Source: Thermoanaerobaculum aquaticum | GTDB taxonomy: Bacteria; Acidobacteriota; UBA4820 | Direction: 5' to 3' | Assembly (NCBI GenBank): GCA_020722885.1 | Contig: DYJZ01000004.1 | Coordinates: 1 to 49,324, forward strand | Length of the DNA: 49,324 nucleotides | In this document: in pieces, positions 41,012 to 49,324 of the stretch | How positions within the stretch are numbered: position 1 is the stretch's first letter | Layout: every line of letters begins with the position of its first letter | Translations under genes and position numbers: made by a program | Notes under the pieces: model-generated | Told to the model about the DNA's origin: nothing | Seen by the model: the letters and a program-made list of their open reading frames with translations, nothing else | Databases searched by the model: none

Positions 41012-42601
41012 ATGCCCTGCCTTTTATACAGGATTGGAGAGGAAGAACATGAATTTGAAATAAAATCAGATTCCGTTTCAATTGGAAGAATGGAAGGAAA
41101 TGACCTTATCCTTTTCGATCCGACCATATCAAGAAAGCACTGCCAGATTGAAAAAAGAGATGTTGGTTATTTTTTGAAAGACCTTGGTTCAAGAAATGGC
41201 CTTTTTGTGAACGATGAGAGAATTTCTGAAAAACTCTTAAAAGATGGTGATTTAATCAGGGTGGGCAGTTTCCCATTAAAATATGTAGAGGATACTTCTG
41301 AAAGGGTTTGCATTACTGAAGGCGACGGTAGAAGTGATATGGCTGAGGGAACTGTAATGAGATCCCTTCAGGAAGTAAGGGAAATGCTGAAAGGAGAGTT
41401 GAGCGGAGGGGATGCTGCAAAGGTAAAAACGCTTGAATTAAGCAAACTTCAGCGTAACCAGAAAATCCTGTCCAGTTTGGCTGATGTTTCTAAGGAGTTG
41501 ATCGAAGCGGTAACATATGAAGAGGTCCTTGAAAGAGTAATGCAGATAATCTTTGAACAGGTTCACGCCGAAAGAGGGGTGATTCTTCTTTACGATGAGA
41601 AATCGAAACAACTTATTCCAAAGATCATCAGGCAGGCAAATCAAAATCAGGATACAATAAGAATAAGCCAGACCATCGCAAAAAAATCGTTTGACGACAG
41701 GGTGGCAATACTCTGCCACGATGCGCAGACTGATGAAAGGTTTCAGGCAGGAGCGTCAATACGGCTTCTTGGTATAAGATCGGCTCTTTGCGTTCCCTTG
41801 ATGGTTGAAGACAGAGCAATAGGGCTCATATATGTTGACACTCCATTGCGTGTTAAAGCGTATGGTGATTTTGAACTTGATTTACTCTCAGCTCTTTCTG
41901 GTCTTTGTGCCATTGCAATCCATCAGGCGGGGCTGAGGACAAAGCTTGAAGAGGAAAAGCTTGCCAAATCAAGGCTTGAAAGGTATCACTCTCCGAGCGT
42001 GGTAAGAAGAATTCTTGAATCAACCTCACAGGAGCCTGTTCTTGAAGCGAGAGAGCTAACGGCAACTATTCTTTTTGCCGATTTGTGCGGGTTTACATCT
42101 ATGAGTGAAAATATGGAGCCGAAGGATGTTGCAAAAATATTAAATGGTTTTCTTTCTCGAATGACGGATGTAATTTTTGAAAATGAGGGAACCTTAGACA
42201 AGTTCATAGGTGACTGCGTTATGGCTATTTTCGGTGCTCCTGTTAGCAGTGAAGACCACGCCGAAAGGGCAATAAAATGTGCTCTCGGAATGAAGAAAGC
42301 GCTGAAGGAATACAACCTTGAAAACAGTGATAAAAGAGAACTTGACTTCAGGGTTGGTATAAACAGCGGTAAGATAGTTGCCGGGGACATCGGAAGTTCA
42401 CGCAGAATGGAATACACTGTATTAGGCGAAGTGGTAAATATTGCTTCAAGACTTCAATCCTATGTTGCGAAACCGGGGCAGATAGTTATAGGAGAAAATA
42501 CCTACAATATGACAAAAGGAAAATTTAAAACTGAAGAAATAAGAGATGTGCAGGTAAAAGGTATATCTAAAACTCTTACCGCTTACGAGGTACTGGAATG
42601 A
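41012..42601 (+). CDS. FHA-GAF-class III adenylate/guanylate cyclase
   Basis: The 529-residue protein has an N-terminal FHA domain (about 1-95; IGRMEGNDLILFDPTISRKHCQI, then DLGSRNGLFVN) that should bind phospho-threonine. A GAF domain follows (about 155-305), then a class III cyclase domain (about 340-529). Metal-binding Asp357 (FADLCGFT) and Asp401 (DKFIGDCVMAIFG) are present, as are GINSGKIVAGDIG and the YTVLGEVVNIASRLQ transition-state block, so it should be active. The Lys in DKFIGD favours ATP. The ATG at 41012 follows GGAGGAG; the track's upstream start runs through the terminator. The stop overlaps the next gene as ATGA. Confidence 0.93.
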   Translation: MPCLLYRIGEEEHEFEIKSDSVSIGRMEGNDLILFDPTISRKHCQIEKRDVGYFLKDLGSRNGLFVNDERISEKLLKDGDLIRVGSFPLKYVEDTSERVCITEGDGRSDMAEGTVMRSLQEVREMLKGELSGGDAAKVKTLELSKLQRNQKILSSLADVSKELIEAVTYEEVLERVMQIIFEQVHAERGVILLYDEKSKQLIPKIIRQANQNQDTIRISQTIAKKSFDDRVAILCHDAQTDERFQAGASIRLLGIRSALCVPLMVEDRAIGLIYVDTPLRVKAYGDFELDLLSALSGLCAIAIHQAGLRTKLEEEKLAKSRLERYHSPSVVRRILESTSQEPVLEARELTATILFADLCGFTSMSENMEPKDVAKILNGFLSRMTDVIFENEGTLDKFIGDCVMAIFGAPVSSEDHAERAIKCALGMKKALKEYNLENSDKRELDFRVGINSGKIVAGDIGSSRRMEYTVLGEVVNIASRLQSYVAKPGQIVIGENTYNMTKGKFKTEEIRDVQVKGISKTLTAYEVLE

Positions 42602-43449
42602 AAAAGTTGTTGACCCTTCTTTTTGTTCTAACTGTTTTGTTTTTAGGCTGTGCTGTAAAAGAAACAAGACTTCCATCAAAAGGTGCCGGGTCTTTTACAG
42701 CCACCGATGAATACAAGCCTTTGCCGGGAGATGAAAACATTAAAAGTAGCGAGGTGGCTTACAATCTTTCTCTTGAATATGCAGGAGCGAGAAATATGCC
42801 TGCGGCACACCACTACCTTGACCTTGCAATGAAGATCGAACCACACGCAAAATACTCATACACTAAAGGTATTTACTACATTGGTGAAAAAAAGTATGAA
42901 AGGGCACTTGCCTGGCTCAATAAAGCTGAGATTCAGGAGGTCGGTGAACTTCAGGCAAGAATGGACATTTTAAATGCTGAGGGGATAGCGCTTTTAAATC
43001 TAAAGAGATATGAAGAGGCAAAAAACAAATTTAGAGAGATAATCAACTCTGAAGCGCCAATCTCAAAATTTAATGCCTACTACAACTTAGGTCTGGTTTA
43101 TCTTGAAGAAGAGAGCTTTAACGATGCTGAAAACTCATTAAGAAAAGCTGCTGAAGAAAACCCAAATGATTACAGAGTTTATGTGAAACTCGGCAAGGTT
43201 GCGCTTTCCAGAGGGGACTATCTATCTGCCTATGGAGATTATCAAAAAGCGTCAGATTTGATAGAAGGATACTACAGCGTTATACAGACAGATGGACCTG
43301 AGATCTACTACTATCTTGGTGAAAGCCTTGTGAAACTTGGAAAAATAGAGAAGGGCAGGAACTGTTTTCTCAAGGTAATTAAAATTGCTCCTGAGGGACA
43401 GTATGGGTTAAAGGCGAAGGAAATTCTTTCAAAACTTCCAGTAGAATAG
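42598..43449 (+). CDS. TPR lipoprotein
   Basis: The N-terminus MKKLLTLLFVLTVLFLGC carries a lipobox (LFLGC), so the protein is probably lipidated and held at the inner face of the outer membrane or on the inner membrane. TPR repeats cover about residues 55-275 (YNLSLEYAGARNMPAAHHYLD; YYNLGLVYLEEESFNDAENS). Length is 283 residues. It is PilF/PilW-like in layout, but no pilus genes are nearby. It is coupled to the cyclase by an ATGA overlap and followed by ftsY after 8 nt. Confidence 0.88.
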   Translation: MKKLLTLLFVLTVLFLGCAVKETRLPSKGAGSFTATDEYKPLPGDENIKSSEVAYNLSLEYAGARNMPAAHHYLDLAMKIEPHAKYSYTKGIYYIGEKKYERALAWLNKAEIQEVGELQARMDILNAEGIALLNLKRYEEAKNKFREIINSEAPISKFNAYYNLGLVYLEEESFNDAENSLRKAAEENPNDYRVYVKLGKVALSRGDYLSAYGDYQKASDLIEGYYSVIQTDGPEIYYYLGESLVKLGKIEKGRNCFLKVIKIAPEGQYGLKAKEILSKLPVE

Positions 43450-43457
43450 GACTAAAA

Positions 43458-44330
43458 ATGTTTGGAAAAATATGGCAGGGACTGAATAAAACAAGGGAGA
43501 CCTTTGGCAGGGCAATAGATGCTGTTTTCAGGGACAAAAAGGAAGCTGCAAAAACCATAGAAGAGCTTGAAGAAACATTGATTCTTGCCGATATTGGTGT
43601 TTCAACAGTGGAGAAACTTTTAAAAGATTTGATGAAAGAAGACGAACCTAAAAAAGCGCTTGTAAGGAGAATTAGAGAGATTCTTTTAAGCGCAAAAAAA
43701 AGTTCTGAATATGTTGAAAAACCTCACATACATATTTTTGTTGGGGTTAATGGAGCAGGAAAAACGACAACCATAGGGAAAATTGCAAAGAAAAGAAGGG
43801 ATTCTGGTGAAAAAGGAATAATTGCTGCCTGTGACACATTCAGGGCTGCGGCTTCAGAACAACTTGAAATCTGGGCTGAAAGAAGTGGTACCGAAATTGT
43901 CAAACAGATGGAGGGAGCGGACCCAGCCGCTGTGGCTTTTGATGCTGTTTCAAAAGCAAAGGCGAAAAATTATGATTTTTGTCTTATTGACACTGCGGGG
44001 AGGCTTCACACTAAGCACAACCTTATGGAGGAACTTCAGAAAATTTCGAGGGTAACCTCAAAGGCGTTTCCAACGGCTCCACACGAGATAAGTCTTGTTC
44101 TCGATGCAACTACCGGACAGAATGGGCTCAATCAGGCTAAAGAATTCGTTTCAAAAATCAAAGTTACCGATCTCATACTTACTAAACTTGATGGAACTGC
44201 AAAAGGAGGAATTGCTCTTTCAATTGTAGATGAATTGAAAATACCGATAAGTTATGTGGGTGTTGGTGAAAAAGTTGATGACCTTGTTCCCTTTTCTCCA
44301 GAAGAGTATGCCGAAGGACTTTTTGAGTGA
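43458..44330 (+). CDS. ftsY: Signal recognition particle receptor FtsY
   Basis: FtsY is the SRP receptor GTPase that delivers ribosome-nascent chains to the translocon. The N domain (about 1-85) precedes the G domain with GVNGAGKTTTIGKIAK (G1), DTFRAAASEQL, DTAGRLH (G3), TKLDGTAKGG (G4) and GVGEKVDDLVPF. The acidic A domain found in some species is absent, leaving the 290-residue NG core, which is common. The stop overlaps the ribD start (TGATG). Confidence 0.98.
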   Translation: MFGKIWQGLNKTRETFGRAIDAVFRDKKEAAKTIEELEETLILADIGVSTVEKLLKDLMKEDEPKKALVRRIREILLSAKKSSEYVEKPHIHIFVGVNGAGKTTTIGKIAKKRRDSGEKGIIAACDTFRAAASEQLEIWAERSGTEIVKQMEGADPAAVAFDAVSKAKAKNYDFCLIDTAGRLHTKHNLMEELQKISRVTSKAFPTAPHEISLVLDATTGQNGLNQAKEFVSKIKVTDLILTKLDGTAKGGIALSIVDELKIPISYVGVGEKVDDLVPFSPEEYAEGLFE

Positions 44331-45436
44331 TGTCTAAAAATTTTCCTGAAAAAAAGTTTATGGAACTTGCAATCTCCCTTGCCAGGAAAAGCGAGGGGAA
44401 AACCCATCCCAATCCCTGTGTTGGTGCGGTTATTGTAAAAAATGGCAGAATTGTTGGAAGGGGATTTTATTCAGGGTTTGGAAAAGACCATGCGGAGGTG
44501 GAAGCGATAAAGGATGCTGGAAGTAGGTCGAGAGGAGCAGACCTGTATGTTACTCTTGAACCCTGTCAGATATACGGCAAAACTCCTCCCTGCACGAAGG
44601 CGATAATAGAAAGTGGAATAAAAAGGGTTATAATGGGTGTAAGAGACCCAAATCCTGAAGTGAGCGGTGGTGGAGTGGAAGAACTTAGAAAAAACAAAAT
44701 AGAAGTCTATGAAAATTTTATGGAAAATGAATGTTTAAATGTTGATAGACCCTACCACATTTTTTACAGGAAAAAAAGACCATATATCCATTTGAAATGG
44801 GCTCAATCGCTTGATGGTGTTACTGCTCTTCCCGATGGTGGATATTTGAGTTCAGAAAAGGTGCTCAAAAGAGTTCACAGGCAGAGATTTATATCAGATG
44901 CGATATTGGTGACTTCCGGAACGATTAAAAGAGACAGACCAAAGCTGAATATAAGGCTCTTTAAGAAGAATAAGAAAATATTGCGTGTGGTTCTTGATGT
45001 TAAAGGGGTTGATTCTTTTCCGGAGGAGTTTTTGAAAACTGCTGAAAAGGATGGAGAGATTATAATTTTAAGACCGCCTTCTTTGAAAAGCATTGTGAGT
45101 AGAATAGAGGGGGAGAATATAAAGACACTCTTTTTCAAAAGCAGTCGAGATTATAAAGAAATGATTTATGAGCTCCTAAAATATTTGAGAGAGAGAATGA
45201 TTATTTCTCTATATGTTGAGGCAGTCGGGAATTTGAGCGCGGTTTTAATAGAAGAGAATCTTGTTGACAGAATATCAGTTGATGTCTCTCTAATGCTACT
45301 CGGCAAGGGTAATGCTCCTCCACCTCTTGGATTTCCCTTAAGCAAAAAAGTTGATTTTTCAGATTGCAGGATTGAAAAAGCTGGGAGAGATGTAATTTTT
45401 TCGTTAGAGGTAGATGGAAAGTGTTTACTGGAATAG
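44330..45436 (+). CDS. ribD: Bifunctional riboflavin deaminase/reductase RibD
   Basis: RibD performs the second and third steps of riboflavin synthesis, deamination then NADPH-dependent side-chain reduction. The deaminase domain (about 1-145) has the zinc site HAEVEA and PCQIYGKTPPC. The reductase domain (about 150-369) has HLKWAQSLDG and a SDAILVTSGTIKRDRPKLNIR segment, and is somewhat divergent towards its end. I use the ATG at 44330; a GTG at 44327 is possible. It overlaps ribE by 16 nt. The operon runs ribD-ribE-ribBA with no FMN riboswitch. Confidence 0.95.
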   Translation: MSKNFPEKKFMELAISLARKSEGKTHPNPCVGAVIVKNGRIVGRGFYSGFGKDHAEVEAIKDAGSRSRGADLYVTLEPCQIYGKTPPCTKAIIESGIKRVIMGVRDPNPEVSGGGVEELRKNKIEVYENFMENECLNVDRPYHIFYRKKRPYIHLKWAQSLDGVTALPDGGYLSSEKVLKRVHRQRFISDAILVTSGTIKRDRPKLNIRLFKKNKKILRVVLDVKGVDSFPEEFLKTAEKDGEIIILRPPSLKSIVSRIEGENIKTLFFKSSRDYKEMIYELLKYLRERMIISLYVEAVGNLSAVLIEENLVDRISVDVSLMLLGKGNAPPPLGFPLSKKVDFSDCRIEKAGRDVIFSLEVDGKCLLE

Positions 45437-46050
45437 TCAAAGAAACTGGTATTTTAGAGAACATAGTAAAAAAAGGGCGGGGAAGCGAAATTACGGTAAA
45501 ATGCAAAAAAATATTAAAAGAAATAAAATTAGGGGATAGTATAAGTGTGGATGGAGTTTGCCTTACGGTTTCTTCCTTTACAAAATACTCTTTTTCTGCA
45601 TACGCCAGCGAGGAGACACTCAAAAGGACAGCATTAAATTCTTTAAAAAAAGGTTGTTATGTGAATCTTGAGCCGGCACTGAAGCCAGGCGATTTTCTCG
45701 GTGGGCATTTTGTTCAGGGACATATTGAAGGTATTGGCAGGATTGTTTCCGTGGAAAGAAAGGGAGATGAGGCAGAGGTAAAAATAAAAATTCCGGAAGA
45801 ACTCCTTAAAAATGTAATACCAAAGGGTTCTATTGCCATTTCAGGAGTAAGTCTTACAGTGTCCAGAATAGAAGGAGATATAATTACTGTATTTCTTGTT
45901 CCCCAGACTCTAAAATCAACCAATTTGAACAATCTTGGTAAGGATGCGCCTGTAAATATTGAAACAGACATAATTTGTAGAACTGTAGTCTCATTTCTTG
46001 AAAAGAAAGACAATCTTTCAATAAAAAAACTCATCGAAGAAGGGTATTAA
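45421..46050 (+). CDS. ribE: Riboflavin synthase alpha subunit
   Basis: RibE (RibC in some naming) dismutates two 6,7-dimethyl-8-ribityllumazine molecules to riboflavin. It is a duplicated barrel. The first half starts [10 protein letters not shown] and holds [11 protein letters not shown]; the second holds [13 protein letters not shown] and [11 protein letters not shown]. Length 209 is normal. The start is GTG at 45421, inside the end of ribD, which gives the exact canonical N-terminus. ribBA follows after 4 nt. Confidence 0.97.
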   Translation: MFTGIVKETGILENIVKKGRGSEITVKCKKILKEIKLGDSISVDGVCLTVSSFTKYSFSAYASEETLKRTALNSLKKGCYVNLEPALKPGDFLGGHFVQGHIEGIGRIVSVERKGDEAEVKIKIPEELLKNVIPKGSIAISGVSLTVSRIEGDIITVFLVPQTLKSTNLNNLGKDAPVNIETDIICRTVVSFLEKKDNLSIKKLIEEGY

Positions 46051-46054
46051 TAAT

Positions 46055-47257
46055 ATGGCAATTGTTTATATTGAAAAAGCTATTCAGGATATCAAAAAGG
46101 GTAAGATGCTTATTATTGTTGATGATGAAAACCGTGAGAATGAGGGAGACCTTTTTATGCCCGCAGAGAAAATTACGCACAAAGAAATTGCCTTTATGGC
46201 AACTTATGGAAGAGGGCTTATATGTCTTTCTATGACAGGTGAAAGGCTTGATGAACTTGAGATTCCCCTTATGGTTGATAACAACACATCAAGTTTTCAA
46301 ACGGCATTCTGTGTTTCAATAGAGGCAAAACATAAAACCACAACTGGAATTTCAGCTTATGACAGGGCTGCTACAATTCTCACTGCAATAGATCCCAAGA
46401 CAAAACCATCTGATCTTGCCCGTCCAGGACATATCTTTCCCTTAAGAGCAAAAGAAGGAGGTGTTTTGAGAAGGCCAGGGCAGACGGAGGCGTCTATTGA
46501 TCTTTGCAAAATAGCGGGGCTGTATCCGGCAGGTGTAATCTGTGAAATAATGAAAGATGATGGAACGATGGCACGTCTTCCAGATTTAAAGAAATTTTCC
46601 GTAAAACACGGAATCAACATTGTTTTAATAGCAGACTTAATTAAATATAGATTGAAAAGGGAGATTCTTGTAAAAAGAGTTGCTCAGCCAAAACTTCCCA
46701 CAAAATTTGGTGAATTTAAAATTATTGCCTACGAGACGGAACTTTCCGATAAGACGCATATTGCTCTCACTATGGGGAGTTGGAGAAAAGGGGAGGAAGT
46801 GCTTGTAAGAATGCACTCTGAATGTTTAACCGGTGATGCTCTTTTCTCTTTAAGGTGTGATTGCGGTGCTCAACTTGAATGTGCAATGAAGAGAATTGCA
46901 AAAGCAAAAAAGGGAGCGATTGTTTACCTCAGGCAGGAGGGAAGAGGGATAGGGCTTTTAAATAAGATAAGGGCGTATGAACTTCAGGACAGGGGAATGG
47001 ATACCGTAGAGGCAAATGAGGCTCTCGGATTTAAGCCAGATGAAAGAGATTATGGTGTGGGCGCACAGATTTTGAGGGATCTTGGAATAACGAAGGTAAG
47101 GCTTTTGACCAATAACCCTAAAAAACTTGCAGCACTTTCGGGGTTTGGTATAGAAATAGTTGGTTCTGAATCTATTGAAATTCCTCCCAATCCTGTCAAT
47201 TTTGGTTATTTAAAAACAAAAAAAGAAAAAATGGGGCACAAACTTAAAAAAGTGTAA
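46055..47257 (+). CDS. ribBA: Bifunctional DHBP synthase / GTP cyclohydrolase II
   Basis: The N-terminal RibB domain (about 1-200) makes the four-carbon DHBP from ribulose 5-phosphate; its [11 protein letters not shown] and [10 protein letters not shown] acidic and binding loops and [11 protein letters not shown] are intact. The C-terminal RibA domain (about 205-400) opens the GTP ring: [21 protein letters not shown] has the three zinc Cys, and [10 protein letters not shown] the catalytic Arg. Both domains look complete. With RibD and RibE this gives all of the pathway except lumazine synthase (RibH). Confidence 0.97.
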   Translation: MAIVYIEKAIQDIKKGKMLIIVDDENRENEGDLFMPAEKITHKEIAFMATYGRGLICLSMTGERLDELEIPLMVDNNTSSFQTAFCVSIEAKHKTTTGISAYDRAATILTAIDPKTKPSDLARPGHIFPLRAKEGGVLRRPGQTEASIDLCKIAGLYPAGVICEIMKDDGTMARLPDLKKFSVKHGINIVLIADLIKYRLKREILVKRVAQPKLPTKFGEFKIIAYETELSDKTHIALTMGSWRKGEEVLVRMHSECLTGDALFSLRCDCGAQLECAMKRIAKAKKGAIVYLRQEGRGIGLLNKIRAYELQDRGMDTVEANEALGFKPDERDYGVGAQILRDLGITKVRLLTNNPKKLAALSGFGIEIVGSESIEIPPNPVNFGYLKTKKEKMGHKLKKV

Positions 47258-47258
47258 G

Positions 47259-48218
47259 ATGGAGAATCTTATTGAAATAAAGAATTTGAGGGTTGGATTT
47301 GAGAAAGGAGGGAAGTTTCTCGAAGCTCTTAAAGGTATCTCTTTTTCTGTTAAAAAAGGAGAAAAGCTTGCTATTGTTGGAGAATCGGGATCCGGAAAAA
47401 CTCTACTTGCGCTCTCAATCTTAAGACTTATTGAACCACCGGGAAAAATTACCGATGGAGAAATAATATACAAAAAAGAAGATTTACTGAAACTTTGGGA
47501 AGAAGAGGTGAGAAAAATAAGAGGAAAAGAGATTGCGATGGTTTTTCAGGAGCCTCTTTCTTCTTTAAACCCTGTTCTGACTATTGGTTATCAGGTTGCC
47601 GAACCTTTTCTTATTCATACAAAAATTGGGAAAAAAGAGGCGATTGAAAAGGCAAAAGAACTCCTTAAGCTTGTGTCAATTTCTGATGTAGAAAGAGTTG
47701 CATCGGCTTATCCTCATGAACTCTCCGGGGGGATGAGGCAGAGGGCAATGATTGCAATGGCTCTGGCTCTCAATCCAGAGATTTTATTGGCTGATGAACC
47801 CACTACAGCCCTCGATGTTACTTTGCAGGCACAATTTCTAAATCTTTTAAACGATCTTGTGATGGGGTTTTCTCTTACACTGATATTGATTACCCATGAT
47901 TTTGGCGTGGTATCTGAAACCTGCGACAGAGTGGTGGTTCTCTACGGAGGAACGATCTGTGAAGATTCACCAAAAGTGGATATCATAAGAAGCCCACTTC
48001 ATCCTTACACCAAGGGTCTTTTAAACTCGATTCCCAAAAGTGGGGAGAAGGAACTAAAACCCATCAGGGGACAGGTTCCTCCGATTGGTAGATTTCCATC
48101 GGGATGCCCCTTCAGAGATAGGTGCGATAGTGCTTTTGAAAAATGCTCTAAAAAAATGCCTCAATTGAAGGAAATTGGAAATGGGCGTAAAGTTGCCTGT
48201 TTCCTTTATGGAGAATAG
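47259..48218 (+). CDS. Opp/Dpp-type ABC transporter ATP-binding protein (OppD-like)
   Basis: An ABC ATPase of the peptide/nickel class. Walker A GESGSGKTLLAL, Q-loop VFQEPLSSLNPV, signature LSGGMRQRAMIA, Walker B EILLADEPTTALD and the H-loop His in THDFG are all present. The C-terminal oligopeptide/dipeptide domain with a cysteine cluster (FPSGCPFRDRCDSAFEKC) marks the OppD/DppD subfamily, whose cysteines can hold an Fe-S cluster. Start 47259 is 2 nt after ribBA. Permease and binding-protein genes are not in the window, so substrate is unclear. Confidence 0.94.
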   Translation: MENLIEIKNLRVGFEKGGKFLEALKGISFSVKKGEKLAIVGESGSGKTLLALSILRLIEPPGKITDGEIIYKKEDLLKLWEEEVRKIRGKEIAMVFQEPLSSLNPVLTIGYQVAEPFLIHTKIGKKEAIEKAKELLKLVSISDVERVASAYPHELSGGMRQRAMIAMALALNPEILLADEPTTALDVTLQAQFLNLLNDLVMGFSLTLILITHDFGVVSETCDRVVVLYGGTICEDSPKVDIIRSPLHPYTKGLLNSIPKSGEKELKPIRGQVPPIGRFPSGCPFRDRCDSAFEKCSKKMPQLKEIGNGRKVACFLYGE

Positions 48219-49199
48219 ATGGAGATAATTCTTAAAGTTGAGAATTTGAAAAAGGCTTTTGGAATACGCAAAGGAATTTTTCAAAGGAAAATTGGAGAGG
48301 TGGGCGCTCTTAATGGTGTAAGTTTTGAAGTTTTTGAAAAAGAGACATTTGGTATTGTAGGAGAATCGGGGTCGGGGAAGTCAACGCTCGGGAGAATTAT
48401 CCTGCGATTGGAGGAGCCTGCAGAAGGCAAAGTGATTTTTCTTTCCAAGGACTTTCTTTCTTTAAAAGGGAAGGAATTGAAAGAGGCAAGAAGGAATCTT
48501 CAGGTGGTTTTTCAGGATCCATCATCTTCTCTTGATCCTAAAATGAAAATTGGCAAAAGCATTGAAGAACCTCTTTTGATTCAAAAGATTGGTGGGAAAA
48601 GGGAAAGAAAAGAGATTGCCCTTTCTCTTCTTGATAAAGTTGGGCTTGATAGGTCATTCTACGACAAATACCCTTTTGAACTTTCAGGAGGGCAGAAACA
48701 GAGAGTTGGAATAGCAAGAGCAATAGCTCTTAAGCCCAAACTGATAATTTGTGACGAGGCGGTTTCAGCCCTCGACCTTTCTGTTCAGGCGCAGATTTTG
48801 AATCTTCTAAAAAAACTTCAGGAGAAAGAAAATGTTTCCTACATTTTTATAACCCATTCCCTGAGTGTTGCAGAGTACATAAGCCATAGGGTGGCTGTAA
48901 TGTATTTAGGTAGATTTGTTGAAATGGGAAAGGTTAAGGACATTTTTAATAATCCTCTTCATCCTTACACAATGGGGCTTATGGCAGCGGCTCCTTCACT
49001 TGAAATTTCAAAAAAAGTGGAAAAGAAGGTAATAGAAGGCGAAATTCCGTCAAATGTAAATCTTCCGAAAGGTTGCCTGTTTCATCCGAGATGTCAATTT
49101 AAGAAGGAGATATGTGAGTCGTTAGAACCTCAATTGAAAAATATTTCTGGGGACCATTTTGTTGCCTGCCATTTTGCAGGAAAAATAAATAACAATTGA
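48219..49199 (+). CDS. Opp/Dpp-type ABC transporter ATP-binding protein (OppF-like)
   Basis: The partner ATPase to the previous gene. Walker [14 protein letters not shown]-loop [12 protein letters not shown], signature [12 protein letters not shown], Walker [14 protein letters not shown] and THSLSVAEY are intact. A C-terminal peptide-transporter domain with cysteines ([18 protein letters not shown]) follows. The ATG is directly adjacent to the preceding stop (TAGATG). The gene's stop codon overlaps the -35 box of the tRNA-Leu promoter. Confidence 0.94.
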   Translation: MEIILKVENLKKAFGIRKGIFQRKIGEVGALNGVSFEVFEKETFGIVGESGSGKSTLGRIILRLEEPAEGKVIFLSKDFLSLKGKELKEARRNLQVVFQDPSSSLDPKMKIGKSIEEPLLIQKIGGKRERKEIALSLLDKVGLDRSFYDKYPFELSGGQKQRVGIARAIALKPKLIICDEAVSALDLSVQAQILNLLKKLQEKENVSYIFITHSLSVAEYISHRVAVMYLGRFVEMGKVKDIFNNPLHPYTMGLMAAAPSLEISKKVEKKVIEGEIPSNVNLPKGCLFHPRCQFKKEICESLEPQLKNISGDHFVACHFAGKINNN

Positions 49200-49224
49200 C
49201 ACTTTCTAATAATAAATTTACAAT
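49196..49224 (+). promoter_or_regulatory. Sigma-70 promoter of tRNA-Leu, overlapping the oppF-like stop codon
   Basis: TTGACA (49196-49201), 17 bases, TACAAT (49219-49224), with the tRNA 5' end at 49234 and so a leader of only a few bases. The TGA stop of the ATPase gene (49197-49199) lies within the -35 box. Confidence 0.75.
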
Positions 49225-49233
49225 AATTTCTAT

Positions 49234-49320
49234 GCCGAAGTGGCGGAATTGGCAGACGCGCTAGATTCAGGGTCTAGTATCCGCAAGGATGTGGGGGTTC
49301 AAGTCCCCCCTTCGGCACCA
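49234..49320 (+). tRNA. tRNA-Leu(CAG)
   Basis: GCCGAAG and CTTCGGC form the acceptor stem, followed by an encoded ACCA end. The anticodon stem CTAGA/TCTAG holds loop TTCAGGG, giving anticodon CAG. A long variable arm (TATCCGCAAGGATGT) identifies a class II tRNA. The T arm is GGGGG-TTCAAGT-CCCCC, with the normal TTC. It is a complete gene that ends 4 bases before the window end. Confidence 0.98.
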
Positions 49321-49324
49321 CTTA

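Noticed and set aside
44290-44340. FMN riboswitch ahead of the rib genes
   Set aside because: ribD overlaps ftsY, leaving no room, and no RFN-like sequence is visible.

Overview
The window is one AT-rich chromosomal segment of about 49 kb from a Gram-negative-type bacterium. Support for an outer membrane comes from a family 9 (heptosyltransferase-like) glycosyltransferase, two lipobox lipoproteins, an RseP-type site-2 protease and a lytic transglycosylase. The gene content is mostly core: purine, isoprenoid, phospholipid, ribosome, shikimate and riboflavin genes, FtsY, LigA and a tRNA-Leu. TTG start codons placed behind good Shine-Dalgarno sites are common (cdsA, rseP, rpsP and others). I cannot assign a phylum from the sequence. 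The large TPR proteins, LVIVD/PKD surface protein, bactofilin and FHA-GAF-cyclase fit a poorly cultured lineage of the Acidobacteriota/Aminicenantes kind, but that is a guess.

Layout. 1-307: end of a repeat element. 408-8634 (+): HExxH protein, purC, rimI, a ChaN-like fusion, then uppS-cdsA-dxr-rseP. 8635-9380: a decayed repeat mosaic holding a terminator and the rpsP promoter. 9381-14987 (+): rpsP-rimM-trmD-rplS-rnhB and a 1061-residue TPR protein. 15003-19452 (-): ligA, a sensor kinase and aroC. 19575-24823 (+): YfhO-like membrane protein, secreted clan GH-A hydrolase, bactofilin, ThiE/TenI-like protein and a trans-sulfuration PLP enzyme. 24985-29087 (-): TPR lipoprotein, pepD, GT9 and tatD. 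29128-29755: an intact 610-bp insertion with 9-bp target duplications. 29941-31128 (+): aminotransferase. 31234-31354: a palindromic structured element. 31380-36618 (-): lytic transglycosylase, unknown gene, tsaE, nnr and a TPR/dual cyclic-nucleotide-binding protein. 36638-40970: divergent and tandem promoters, a 45-codon small ORF coupled to a 1313-residue secreted protein, and a strong terminator. 41012-49199 (+): FHA-GAF-adenylate cyclase, TPR lipoprotein, ftsY, ribD-ribE-ribBA and two Opp/Dpp-type ATPases. 49234-49320: tRNA-Leu(CAG).

The genes interlock tightly; many pairs overlap by 1-17 nt, implying translational coupling. A likely signalling theme is a class III cyclase (41012-42601) and a dual cNMP-binding TPR protein (34840-36618) on either side of a strongly expressed surface protein.

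The most unusual signals are: (i) a transposase-less, MITE-like 610-bp element with a perfect 9-bp duplication and two further partial copies that independently fix both of its ends; (ii) an unlisted 45-codon ORF joined by an ATGA overlap to the surface protein; (iii) a 121-bp element with 14-bp inverted ends and competing internal hairpins. I found no CRISPR array, rRNA, prophage or transposase gene.
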